Shown: positions 1-8,005 of the stretch, in pieces
Layout of the letters: each line of letters begins with the position of its first letter
How positions within the stretch are numbered: position 1 is the first letter of the stretch
DNA from: Desulfobacterales bacterium RIFOXYA12_FULL_46_15
GTDB lineage: Bacteria > Desulfobacterota > Desulfobacteria > Desulfobacterales > Desulfobacteraceae
NCBI GenBank assembly: GCA_001799395.1
Contig: MGTJ01000196.1
Coordinates: forward strand, 8,623 to 57,239
Length of the DNA stretch: 48,617 bases
Direction of reading: 5' to 3'
Notes under the pieces: model-generated
Told to the model about the DNA's origin: nothing
The model's database searches: none
What the model saw: only the letters and a program-made list of their open reading frames with translations
Program-made: the position numbers and the translations under genes

Positions 1-963
1 GTCCTGGATATTGACCAGGAAGATGAAATCGGCAGCCTGGCAAAGGCAATGAATCAGATGAGCGCTAATTTGAAACAGATGTTTACCGAGCTTGTCCAGG
101 GGATCAATGTTTTGTCCTCCTCTTCCACCGAGCTTTCCGCCATTTCCTGTCAGATGCTGTCAGGAAGTCAGCAGGCCACGGGCAAATCCGAAACCGTAGC
201 TGCTTCGGCAGAACAGATGAGTTCCAGTATGGTCAGCGTGTCTGCCGCCCTGGAACAACTTTCCACAAATATCCAGATGGTTGCGGCATCGGCAGAGGAA
301 ATCACTGCCACTATCAATGAAATTTCCGGCAATATGGAAAAGGCCAGGTCAATCACAAAGGATGCAGTTATAAGATCCGGGAGCGTATCGGAAAAAATTA
401 CCCGGCTCGGGGTTGCTGCAAAGCAGATAGGTTCTGTTACCGAGGCCATTGCCGAGATATCGGACCAGACAAATCTTTTAGCCCTGAATGCCACCATCGA
501 GGCTGCCAGAGCGGGAAACGCCGGTAAAGGGTTTGCCGTTGTCGCAACCGAAATCAAAGAGCTTGCAAGACAGACGGCTGCCGCCACAATGGAAATCCGT
601 GAACGGATCGATGGCATCCAGAGCACGACCCATGATGCCGTATCAGAGGTAGAACAGATCACTTCGGTCATCAATGATGTCAATGACATTGTGGCCGTCA
701 TTGCCACTGCTGTCGAAGAACAATCCAGGGCAGCACATGAGATTTCCGGCAATATCAGCCAGGCAGCACTGGGAATCAAGGAAGTGAACCAGAATGTGGC
801 TGAAACCTCAACCGCTTCCGGGGAGGTTGCTCTGGAAATTGCCCATGTCAGCCAGACTTCAAGGGAAATATCGGATTCCGGTTCCCAGGTCACAAGAAGT
901 GCTGAAGAATTGTCCGGGCTGGCAGAACAGATCCGTAGTATGACCGGCAGGTTTAAAATTTAA
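1..963 (+). CDS. Methyl-accepting chemotaxis protein, C-terminal part (5' end outside window)
   Basis: The frame is open from base 1, so the N-terminal sensor and membrane segments lie upstream of the window. The first visible residues ([13 protein letters not shown]) match the end of a HAMP domain. The rest is a long heptad-rich helix typical of the cytoplasmic signalling domain of chemoreceptors, with the hairpin tip [18 protein letters not shown] at about residues 155-172 of the visible 320; this tip binds CheA and CheW. Alternating Ala/Ser/Glu-Gln stretches on either side look like methylation helices. The protein ends in MTGRFKI without a CheR/CheB-tethering pentapeptide. Ligand and membrane topology cannot be seen. 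No che genes are nearby. The family call is very secure. Confidence 0.95.
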   Translation, partial: VLDIDQEDEIGSLAKAMNQMSANLKQMFTELVQGINVLSSSSTELSAISCQMLSGSQQATGKSETVAASAEQMSSSMVSVSAALEQLSTNIQMVAASAEEITATINEISGNMEKARSITKDAVIRSGSVSEKITRLGVAAKQIGSVTEAIAEISDQTNLLALNATIEAARAGNAGKGFAVVATEIKELARQTAAATMEIRERIDGIQSTTHDAVSEVEQITSVINDVNDIVAVIATAVEEQSRAAHEISGNISQAALGIKEVNQNVAETSTASGEVALEIAHVSQTSREISDSGSQVTRSAEELSGLAEQIRSMTGRFKI

Positions 964-1178
964 CCCGCAGTTTTAAGGGATAACCAGTGTATGGATTATG
1001 AAAAATAATAATATGCTCGTTTTAAGAGCTGGCCCTGTGAATAAAGCCCGCATGATTCATAAATGTGTAACCGGCCCTGTTTAAATTTTTTAATTATCCT
1101 GTAAATCACCCGAACGGGGGATGTATTTTATTATCATCAGGCATAAAATAAACAATAAAAACAGAGGGGATTAAAATA

Positions 1179-1982
1179 ATGAATCAATTTAAAAACACCA
1201 TGGACGTTTTCAAGCTTTTGAAAAAAAATAATTGCCGGAAATGTAATAAGCCTACCTGCCTTTCGTTTGCAGCCGCGGTATTCCAGGGGCAGATCGCCTT
1301 GGAGGAATGCCCGTTTATTGACCGGGATATTCTCAATCAGTACGGTTTTAAAAAACCGGTATATGAATCAACATTTGAGCAGGAATACAAAAAGGTGATG
1401 ACCGGGTTGAAAGATCGGGTCAACCGGGTTGATCTTGAATCCAGGGCGCAAAAGATAGGCGGCAGATATTCAAACGGAAGGCTTGTCTTAAAAATTTTCG
1501 GCAAAGATTTCGGTATAGATCAAAATGGTTCGATATTTACCGATATCCATGTAAATCAATGGATTGCACCGCCTGTATTGAATTATATATTGAGCAGCGA
1601 CGGAGTACCGCTGACAGGGGTATGGGTGCCGTTCAGAGAGCTTGAGACATCAAAGGACTGGGCACGGTTTTTTGAGCATCAATGTGTAAATGCATTTAAA
1701 CAGGTTGCAGACACAACTCCTTCCTTTTTCCGGGACATCATTGAGCTATTTAACGGTAAACAGGTTGGAAATCATTATGAAGCCGATATTGCCCTTATCA
1801 TTCATCCCCTGCCGCTGCTGCCCATGCTGATCTGTTACAATCATCCGGAAGGCGGCCTGGAATCGGATTTAAATCTGTTTTTTGACAAGACTGCGGATAA
1901 GAACCTGCCGGTAGAAAATATCTATACATTGTCCACCGGCCTATCCAACATGTTCAGAAAATTGGCCCGGACCCATGGATGA
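1179..1982 (+). CDS. DUF3786-type protein with N-terminal [4Fe-4S] cluster motif
   Basis: 267 residues. The N-terminus carries C19-X2-C22-X4-C27-X16-C44 (CRKCNKPTCLSFAAAVFQG...), the four-cysteine arrangement of the Fe-S domain found in the corrinoid Fe-S protein large subunit and in other anaerobic redox proteins. The remaining 200 residues resemble DUF3786, a family common in sulfate reducers and other strict anaerobes and often fused to this Fe-S domain; its function is not known. There is no signal peptide or membrane segment, so it is expected in the cytoplasm. The start ATG is preceded by AGAGGGGATTAAAATA, an acceptable ribosome binding site. It stands alone between the chemoreceptor and the convergent kinase gene, with only 34 bases to the latter's end. 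The DUF name is recalled from its look, not searched. Confidence 0.75.
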   Translation: MNQFKNTMDVFKLLKKNNCRKCNKPTCLSFAAAVFQGQIALEECPFIDRDILNQYGFKKPVYESTFEQEYKKVMTGLKDRVNRVDLESRAQKIGGRYSNGRLVLKIFGKDFGIDQNGSIFTDIHVNQWIAPPVLNYILSSDGVPLTGVWVPFRELETSKDWARFFEHQCVNAFKQVADTTPSFFRDIIELFNGKQVGNHYEADIALIIHPLPLLPMLICYNHPEGGLESDLNLFFDKTADKNLPVENIYTLSTGLSNMFRKLARTHG

Positions 1983-2016
1983 ATTTATGCACAGGGATTA
2001 AAAAAGAAGGCCTTCC

Positions 2017-4491
2017 CTATACAACCGTATCCAGGACCTCCCTGATCAGGGACGTCAGATCCAGGCTGATATAAGGTTTCTGGACAAATTTTTTGATCCC
2101 GATCTGTTTCGCTCTTTCTTCTGATACCCGGTCACTGTATCCTGTGCAGAGGATTACCGGCAGATCAGGTTTGATTTCCAGAATTTTTTGGGCAAGTTGA
2201 TCCCCTGTCATTTCAGGCATGGTCATATCAGTCAGGACAAGATCAAACAGGTCAGGTGTTTTTTTGAATTCATCAAAGGCCTGCCTGCCGTTTGCAAATG
2301 CCAGGACTTGATAACCGCAGTCTTCCAGAAGTTCTTGAGTTGAAAAAAGAATGCTCTCATCATCATCCACAATCATGATTTTCTCTGTCCCTTTTGACAG
2401 AAAGGCATTATCCGGTTCCGGTATATCATCCTGATCCCCTGGATTTTCAATGGCCGGGAAATAGAGACTGAAACAGGAACCTTTACCGGCTTCAGATTCA
2501 ACCCGGATAAAACCATCATGTTCTTTTACAATCCCGTGAACCATCGCAAGCCCCAAACCGGTTCCCTTACCCATCTCCTTGGTCGTGAAATACGGCTCAA
2601 AAATTTTTGCCATTGTCTGTTCATCCATGCCGCGGCCTGTATCTTCTACTTTAAGCAGGAGATACAGGCCTGGCATAAGGTCTGCTTCCTGAACGTCTCC
2701 CGGGTCGTCAATCCGGATATCCTTCAGTGAAACCGTTATGATCCCTTTGGTTTCCAGCATTGCCTGATAGGCATTTGTACACAGGTTCATGATGATCTGG
2801 TGGATCTGGGTAGGATCCGCGAGTATATCGGATGTTGAACGGATATCTGTTTTTATGTCAATGAATGCAGGGATGGATGCCCTGATCAGCTTTAAGGCTT
2901 CCTTGATCACGACGGATAATTTTAACGGCTGTTTTTCATATTCATGCTGCCTGCTGAAGGTCAGGATCTGCTTCACCAGTTCCCCGGCCCTTTGAGAGCC
3001 TTTTATGATATTGTTCAGATGGCGGTTAACCTTGGCCGGATCATCAATATGCAATTGTCCCAACTGGGCATATCCTAAGATACCTGAGAGAATATTGTTG
3101 AAATCATGGGCAATCCCGCCTGCAAGGGTTCCCATGGCTTCCATCCTCTGTGACCGGATCAACTGCCGCTCCATCTGCTTTTGACCGGTAATATCCTTGA
3201 TATGCATCACGATGCTGGTAGTGATTCCCTCATCGTTCTTGTGCGGGAAATAGGAAATATCCACGTTGCGCCGTCCTGTCCCTTTGAACAGAATTTCTTC
3301 CTGAAAGTTGACGGCTTCCCCGTGAAAGGCTTTTTCCACATGGGGCTGTATCCTGGTTTCAAAGCAATGCCTTCCATATATCTCGGCCATGGTATGACCT
3401 GCCAAATCGTTTTCATTACAGGCGTGAGCTTTGAAACAGGCTTCATTTGCCGCTTCATACCGGTATGCCGTGTTCACCAGCGCCATCTGGTCCATTGAAG
3501 TTCCGACGATCCGCTCGTATTTTCTAAGCCTGTCTTCATATTCATAGCGGGCTGTGATATCCCTTGCCGTTCCGACGATGCCGGTAATTCTCCCGCTTTT
3601 GCTCAGGGTTGGTTTTTTTATGACTTCATACCACCTTTTCCCGCGTTCAGGATGAGAAATGACTTGTTCCCTGCATATACTGTTACCGGTCTTCAGGATT
3701 CCGGCATCTTCTTTTTCAAAGAGTTCCGCAAGATCCCGGGGCCAGACATCGATCACTGTTTTATCTGTAATTTCCTTGGCAGGCATGCCGCACACATCTG
3801 AAAAAGGCTGGTTCACCTTGATAAATTTTGAGTCAATATCCTTGAGCCATGCAGGGTCGGGGATATTGTCCAGGATAGCTTTGAGCTTTTCTTCACTTTC
3901 CTTGGCTTTTTTTCTTTCAGACCTGAAATGCTGCATGATGAAATGGATTACAAAGGAAATAATCAGAACGGCAATCAAAAAGCTTATATAAAGATCAATG
4001 AACATAGCCTTATGGTTTTTGTAGGAAAAAACCAGATCCGGTCTTGCATATTCGACCCGGTAAAGAAATCCGAGGGTCAAACTCAGGATCGAGATGGACA
4101 GGAGCCTGCGTCCTTCCGAAACGATGAGGTTGATGACGGCAATGATCATAAGGGCAATAATGGTAGCAGGTCCTGAAATGCCCCCGGTATAAAACCATAG
4201 AACGGTTATGATCAGGCAACTGCAAAAAAGGACAAGCCAGTAGGTCAATGAAAAAAGGCCTTTAAGCCTGCTGAGACTATAAAAGAGGCAGAACAGGCAA
4301 CCGAATAAAAAAGTATACAGGTTGACGGCAAGCCCAAGACCGATACAATAGTTTATGGGAATGCTGATAAAAAATATGATGGCCGTTAAAAAGCACATTC
4401 CGTTGAAGCATTGGTGTTCCAGCGTGAAATCGTCAAGGCTTCCGGCAATGCGGGTTATCATTTCCCCTGGCAGCGGTTCTTTATCTCTCAT
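2017..4491 (-). CDS. Membrane-bound hybrid sensor histidine kinase (PAS-PAS-HisKA-HATPase-REC)
   Basis: 824 residues. About six hydrophobic segments occupy residues 33-190, without a large periplasmic loop. Two PAS domains follow (about 203-315 and 325-436). The HisKA dimerisation helix has phosphoacceptor H462 in GGIAHDFNN, of the NtrB-like kinase type. The ATPase domain shows DTGRGMDEQ and [10 protein letters not shown], and a C-terminal receiver (from about 703) has IVDDDES and phosphoacceptor D755 ([13 protein letters not shown]). The start codon lies inside the 3' end of the upstream sigma54 activator gene (11-base overlap), suggesting translational coupling and a cognate pair. The hydrophobic sensor with no periplasmic domain suggests that a membrane-associated or intracellular cue is read. 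Its own receiver may serve as a phosphorelay or as a phosphate sink; the signal is unknown. Confidence 0.93.
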   Translation of the reverse strand: MRDKEPLPGEMITRIAGSLDDFTLEHQCFNGMCFLTAIIFFISIPINYCIGLGLAVNLYTFLFGCLFCLFYSLSRLKGLFSLTYWLVLFCSCLIITVLWFYTGGISGPATIIALMIIAVINLIVSEGRRLLSISILSLTLGFLYRVEYARPDLVFSYKNHKAMFIDLYISFLIAVLIISFVIHFIMQHFRSERKKAKESEEKLKAILDNIPDPAWLKDIDSKFIKVNQPFSDVCGMPAKEITDKTVIDVWPRDLAELFEKEDAGILKTGNSICREQVISHPERGKRWYEVIKKPTLSKSGRITGIVGTARDITARYEYEDRLRKYERIVGTSMDQMALVNTAYRYEAANEACFKAHACNENDLAGHTMAEIYGRHCFETRIQPHVEKAFHGEAVNFQEEILFKGTGRRNVDISYFPHKNDEGITTSIVMHIKDITGQKQMERQLIRSQRMEAMGTLAGGIAHDFNNILSGILGYAQLGQLHIDDPAKVNRHLNNIIKGSQRAGELVKQILTFSRQHEYEKQPLKLSVVIKEALKLIRASIPAFIDIKTDIRSTSDILADPTQIHQIIMNLCTNAYQAMLETKGIITVSLKDIRIDDPGDVQEADLMPGLYLLLKVEDTGRGMDEQTMAKIFEPYFTTKEMGKGTGLGLAMVHGIVKEHDGFIRVESEAGKGSCFSLYFPAIENPGDQDDIPEPDNAFLSKGTEKIMIVDDDESILFSTQELLEDCGYQVLAFANGRQAFDEFKKTPDLFDLVLTDMTMPEMTGDQLAQKILEIKPDLPVILCTGYSDRVSEERAKQIGIKKFVQKPYISLDLTSLIREVLDTVV

Positions 4492-5839
4492 TACTTTTTT
4501 TTAGCAGGTACCGCAATTTGTGGACCGGTATATCCAGAAGCCCTGCTGCTTTTTGTATATTATTGTCCGCCTTTTCAAGAACACTGGCAATGATTTTTTC
4601 CACCTGCCGGTTGTATTGATTTTCTGCATCCTGAAGCGTCAAATCGCCGGATTTTTTTTGAACCGCATCTCTATCAACGGCAAATGCCAGATGGTCCGGC
4701 AGGATGGCGTTTCCATCCTCCATCAGAACGACCCGTTCGATGGTATTGCGAAGCTCCCGGATATTACCGGGCCAGTGATGGGAAAGGAGAAGCTCCCGGG
4801 CGTCCGGGGAAATGGTCTCAAATTTCTTTTTAAACCTGAGATTGAAACTGTTCATAAAATGATCAGAGAGCGGAAGAATTTCATCGAGACGCTCGCGCAG
4901 CGGCGGCAGTTTCAGGGTAACCACATTCAGACGGAAAAACAGATCCTGACGGAATTCTCCTTTTGCCACCGCTTCTTCAAGATTTGTATTGGTAGCGGCA
5001 ATGATTCTTGCAGACACCGGGATGGGTTTTGAACCGCCTACCCTGTAAAAATACCGGTCTTCCAGGACATTCAGGAGCTTTACCTGGACAGACAGGGGCA
5101 TTACGCCGATTTCATCCAGGAAAAGGGTGCCGTTTCCTGCGGTTTCAAACCGGCCTTTTCTGCCTTTGGGAGAGGCTCCCGTAAATGCCCCGCTCTCATA
5201 ACCGAACAGTTCGCTTTCAACAAGTTCCTTTGAAAGGGCGCTGCAATTGACAAGCACGAACGGCCCGGGTGATCCGGAATTGCTGTAATGGATTTTCCTG
5301 GCCAGCATCCCTTTTCCTGTTCCGCTTTCACCAATAATCAGGGTCGGGGTTTCCATACTCATCGTCACTTTTTCAGAAAGTTCCAGCAAGGCCAGCATGG
5401 CGGGATTCTGGCAGATAAAATGGGATTTGTATTTTTCCACCATGGGGCCCTGGATGGTCCGGATATGTTCTTTAAGCTGTCTGGCCTCCAGGGCATTTTT
5501 AATGCTCACCTGGATTTCATGGCTTCCGACAGGTTTGATCAGATAGTTGAAAGCCCCTTTCCTGACTGCTTCCACAACCATCTTCACCTCTTCCACAGCC
5601 GTAACCATGATGACGGGCGTTTCTTCATTTTGAGTTTTGATTTCATGCAGCACATCAAGACCGCTCATATCCGGGAGGCCGATATCAAGGAGAACGATAT
5701 CCGGGTTTTCTTTTCTGAATACCTGGATGGCCTCTTGTCCGTCAGAGGCTTCAAACACTTTGTAGCGGCTCTCAAGGGTCATTTTCAACCCTTTGAGAAC
5801 GCTTTTTTCATCATCTACAACAAGTACGGCTGCTTTCAT
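4481..5839 (-). CDS. NtrC-family sigma54-dependent response regulator
   Basis: 452 residues from the chosen ATG at 5839, which follows GAGAGGGGAAA; an upstream in-frame start (5911) would add 24 residues with no family resemblance. The receiver has D9/D10 and phosphoacceptor D52 (LLDIGLPDMSG). The AAA+ domain has Walker A GESGTGKG, the sigma54-contacting loop ESGAFTGA (intact GAFTGA) and Walker B TLFLDEIG. A Fis-type helix-turn-helix closes the protein (NIQKAAGLLDIPVHKLRYLL). It should activate sigma54 promoters once phosphorylated, presumably by the kinase whose gene overlaps its 3' end. A good -24/-12 promoter match lies in the divergent intergenic region upstream of the 6089 kinase gene, so that operon is the leading candidate target. 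Confidence 0.95.
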   Translation of the reverse strand: MKAAVLVVDDEKSVLKGLKMTLESRYKVFEASDGQEAIQVFRKENPDIVLLDIGLPDMSGLDVLHEIKTQNEETPVIMVTAVEEVKMVVEAVRKGAFNYLIKPVGSHEIQVSIKNALEARQLKEHIRTIQGPMVEKYKSHFICQNPAMLALLELSEKVTMSMETPTLIIGESGTGKGMLARKIHYSNSGSPGPFVLVNCSALSKELVESELFGYESGAFTGASPKGRKGRFETAGNGTLFLDEIGVMPLSVQVKLLNVLEDRYFYRVGGSKPIPVSARIIAATNTNLEEAVAKGEFRQDLFFRLNVVTLKLPPLRERLDEILPLSDHFMNSFNLRFKKKFETISPDARELLLSHHWPGNIRELRNTIERVVLMEDGNAILPDHLAFAVDRDAVQKKSGDLTLQDAENQYNRQVEKIIASVLEKADNNIQKAAGLLDIPVHKLRYLLKKSNER

Positions 5840-5913
5840 TTTCCCCTCTCTTTCCTGCCGGATCATACCAGAGCCACAACATGTTTTCAATCTTTTTAAC
5901 CCCTGCCGCATCC

Positions 5914-5927
5914 GGGTGTTGACACCC
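5914..5927. promoter_or_regulatory. Inverted repeat GGGTGT-TG-ACACCC, candidate activator site
   Basis: A perfect 6-bp inverted repeat with a 2-bp spacer sits between the divergent NtrC-type regulator and kinase genes, about 30 bases upstream of the -24 element of the putative sigma54 promoter. Position and symmetry suit a dimeric Fis-type HTH activator. Only one copy was found, and activators of this family usually bind further upstream and in pairs, so the call is tentative. Confidence 0.35.
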
Positions 5928-5956
5928 TCTCATAGCCCTGATACGGCATCGGGTTA

Positions 5957-5972
5957 TGGTACATTAGTTGCA
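5957..5972 (+). promoter_or_regulatory. Candidate sigma54 (-24/-12) promoter
   Basis: TGGTAC-ATTAG-TTGCA matches the sigma54 consensus TGGCAC-N5-TTGCA with one mismatch and the exact GG-to-GC spacing. Transcription would begin near 5983, about 105 bases before the kinase ORF starting at 6089. The divergent neighbour is itself a sigma54 activator with an intact GAFTGA loop, which strengthens the call. Confidence 0.6.
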
Positions 5973-6088
5973 ACAGCCCGGTACAGAGGATATGCTGTTA
6001 ATCGAAAAACAGGTGCCGGCAGGCTGAAGCCTTACCGGATATTTAAAATAATTGCCAGAAAACCTGGCTGCTTGAAAGTTTTTCTGCT

Positions 6089-8005
6089 ATGAATTCAATA
6101 AATTACCAGAATGATAAAAATTCTCTGGTATTGATGATTTTTGTCATGGGACAAAAACTATTTCAAATCATCCACAGATATTGCTATCTTTTTTTTGTGT
6201 GTATCATGGCCGGGAGCCTGCCGGGTTCAGGTCTGCCTTGTGCTCTTGCCAAAACCGATGCAGACAGGGTGCTGGTTCTTCATTCCTATCACCAGGGGTT
6301 TGAGTGGACGGACCAGATCATGGAAGGCATTGAATCGGTTTTAAAAAAGCCCGGCATCGGGGCGGAACTGATGATCGAATACATGGATACCAAATCCCAT
6401 GCAGGCAGGGACCTGTCAGGATATCTAAAGGAAATCTATGCCTATAAATACAATAAAATAAAGCCGGATATTATCATTGTTTCCGACGACAATGCCTTAA
6501 GTTTTCTTATTTTAAACCGGAATCTGCTCTTTTCCGGCATCCCTGTAGTGTTTTGCGGCATCAACAATTTTTTTGATACCCTGATCTCAAACCAGGAGAA
6601 AATAACCGGGGTGGCAGAAGATTTTGATTTTGAGAAAACCCTTGATATTGCATTGACCCTTCACCCCGGAACAAGACGGATAGCAATTGTCAGTGATATA
6701 ACCTATTCTTCCGGTATCAACCTGGAACGGATGAAGCTTAGCTTTCCCGTATACCAGGACCGCCTCACCTTTATCGAATTGACAGGCCTTGATGCTGACA
6801 GGCTGAAACAGGCGCTCCATGATCTTCCCGATGATGCCCTGGTGATTCATAACGGCCTGTACCGTGACGGAAGCGGCAGGAATTTTTCCCTGGAAAAAGG
6901 ATTGGCGTTTGTGGCTGAAAATTGCCGGGTTCCGGTTTATACCTTGTGGCAGTTCATGGTGAAGCAGGGAGTCCTGGGAGGCATGGTGGTCAGCGGATTT
7001 ACCCAGGGAGAAAAGGCAGCGCTGATGGCGGTAAGAATTCTCAAGGGGGAATCACTGGAACATATCCCGGTCATTAGAAAGAGCCCCAACCGGCCTGTGT
7101 TTGATCATGATGCAATGGTGCGTTTCGGGATCAGCAGGACTGATCTGCCGAAGCACAGCCTGGTGCTGAACGCACCAAAAGATTTTTATACCACACATAA
7201 AACCTTTATCCTGATAACGCTTCTGTGCATGATCGCCCTTCTTTTGATCATTTTTGTACTTGCATTCAATATCAGAACCCGTAAAACAGCGGAACTCGAA
7301 TTAAAAAAATACCAGGACCATCTTGAAGACCTTGTGGAAAAAAAAACAACGGAAATTAAAGATTCACTCCTGGAAAAGGAAGTGCTTCTGAAGGAGATCC
7401 ATCACCGGGTCAAAAACAATATGCAGGTCATTTCCAGCATCCTGAAACTCCAGGCATTAAGCCTTGATGATAAAGGGATCAAAGAGGTGTTGACGGATTG
7501 TCAGGGCAGGGTCCAGGCCATGGCCCTTGTCCATGAAATCCTTTATGGTACGAAGCGTCTTGCATCGGTTGATTTCAAAGTTTATACAACGAATCTGATC
7601 CATAAAATCTCTTATTCCCACAATACCCGGCAAAACCGGGTCGGATTAATGATTGATGCAGAAGAAATACTTCTGGGACCAGCCCAGGCAACTCCTGTGG
7701 GGCTGATTGTCTACGAGGCTGTATCCAATTCGTTCAAGCATGCTTTTCCCGGGGATCGTAAAGGGGAAATCCATATTTCCCTGAAAAAATCCGGACTGGA
7801 TGTTGTCGAGCTGATCCTGAAAGATAACGGTATCGGCATATCCCATAGCCTTGACTGGCGGAATACAAACAGCCTAGGCCTCCAGTTGATCATTCTTTTG
7901 TCTGAAACCCAGCTTGACGGGACAGTTGACCTGGACAGGAAAAACGGAACCGGATTCACCATAAGATTCCGGCTTGAAGCCATACAACCAAAGGATATTT
8001 CATGA
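6089..8005 (+). CDS. Sensor kinase with periplasmic ABC_sub_bind-type sensor and HisKA_2/HATPase
   Basis: 638 residues. A hydrophobic segment at about 28-50 acts as signal/anchor. The periplasmic part (55-365) resembles the ABC-transporter substrate-binding-like family (VLVLHSYHQGFEWTDQI start, then alternating alpha/beta units such as PDIIIVSDDNA and IPVVFCGINN), used here as a sensor. One membrane helix (about 373-394) leads into a coiled coil and a HisKA_2-type dimerisation motif, EIHHRVKNNMQ (H438/H439), then an ATPase domain with EAVSNSFKHAF and LKDNGIGI. There is no receiver. The downstream REC-containing kinase overlaps by ATGA, so the two are probably coupled and the REC domain may be the phosphate acceptor. 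The start lacks a strong SD; in-frame ATGs at 6134 and 6146 are alternatives that keep the signal segment. Likely expressed from the sigma54 promoter upstream. Confidence 0.9.
   Translation: MNSINYQNDKNSLVLMIFVMGQKLFQIIHRYCYLFFVCIMAGSLPGSGLPCALAKTDADRVLVLHSYHQGFEWTDQIMEGIESVLKKPGIGAELMIEYMDTKSHAGRDLSGYLKEIYAYKYNKIKPDIIIVSDDNALSFLILNRNLLFSGIPVVFCGINNFFDTLISNQEKITGVAEDFDFEKTLDIALTLHPGTRRIAIVSDITYSSGINLERMKLSFPVYQDRLTFIELTGLDADRLKQALHDLPDDALVIHNGLYRDGSGRNFSLEKGLAFVAENCRVPVYTLWQFMVKQGVLGGMVVSGFTQGEKAALMAVRILKGESLEHIPVIRKSPNRPVFDHDAMVRFGISRTDLPKHSLVLNAPKDFYTTHKTFILITLLCMIALLLIIFVLAFNIRTRKTAELELKKYQDHLEDLVEKKTTEIKDSLLEKEVLLKEIHHRVKNNMQVISSILKLQALSLDDKGIKEVLTDCQGRVQAMALVHEILYGTKRLASVDFKVYTTNLIHKISYSHNTRQNRVGLMIDAEEILLGPAQATPVGLIVYEAVSNSFKHAFPGDRKGEIHISLKKSGLDVVELILKDNGIGISHSLDWRNTNSLGLQLIILLSETQLDGTVDLDRKNGTGFTIRFRLEAIQPKDIS

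Noticed and set aside
168-893. A 241-codon open frame on the minus strand across the chemoreceptor gene
   Set aside because: It is antisense to a clear chemoreceptor signalling domain, has no domain resemblance and arises from the repetitive Ala/Ser/Glu codon pattern.
1106-1121. TCACCCGAACGGGGGA dyad upstream of the DUF3786-type gene
   Set aside because: Only the CCCG-AA-CGGG core is symmetrical, it occurs once, and no regulator is adjacent; chance cannot be excluded.
2006-2015. Palindrome GAAGGCCTTC followed by a T6 run on the minus strand, as terminator of the hybrid kinase gene
   Set aside because: With a realistic loop only three base pairs remain; too weak to call a terminator although the T run is suggestive.
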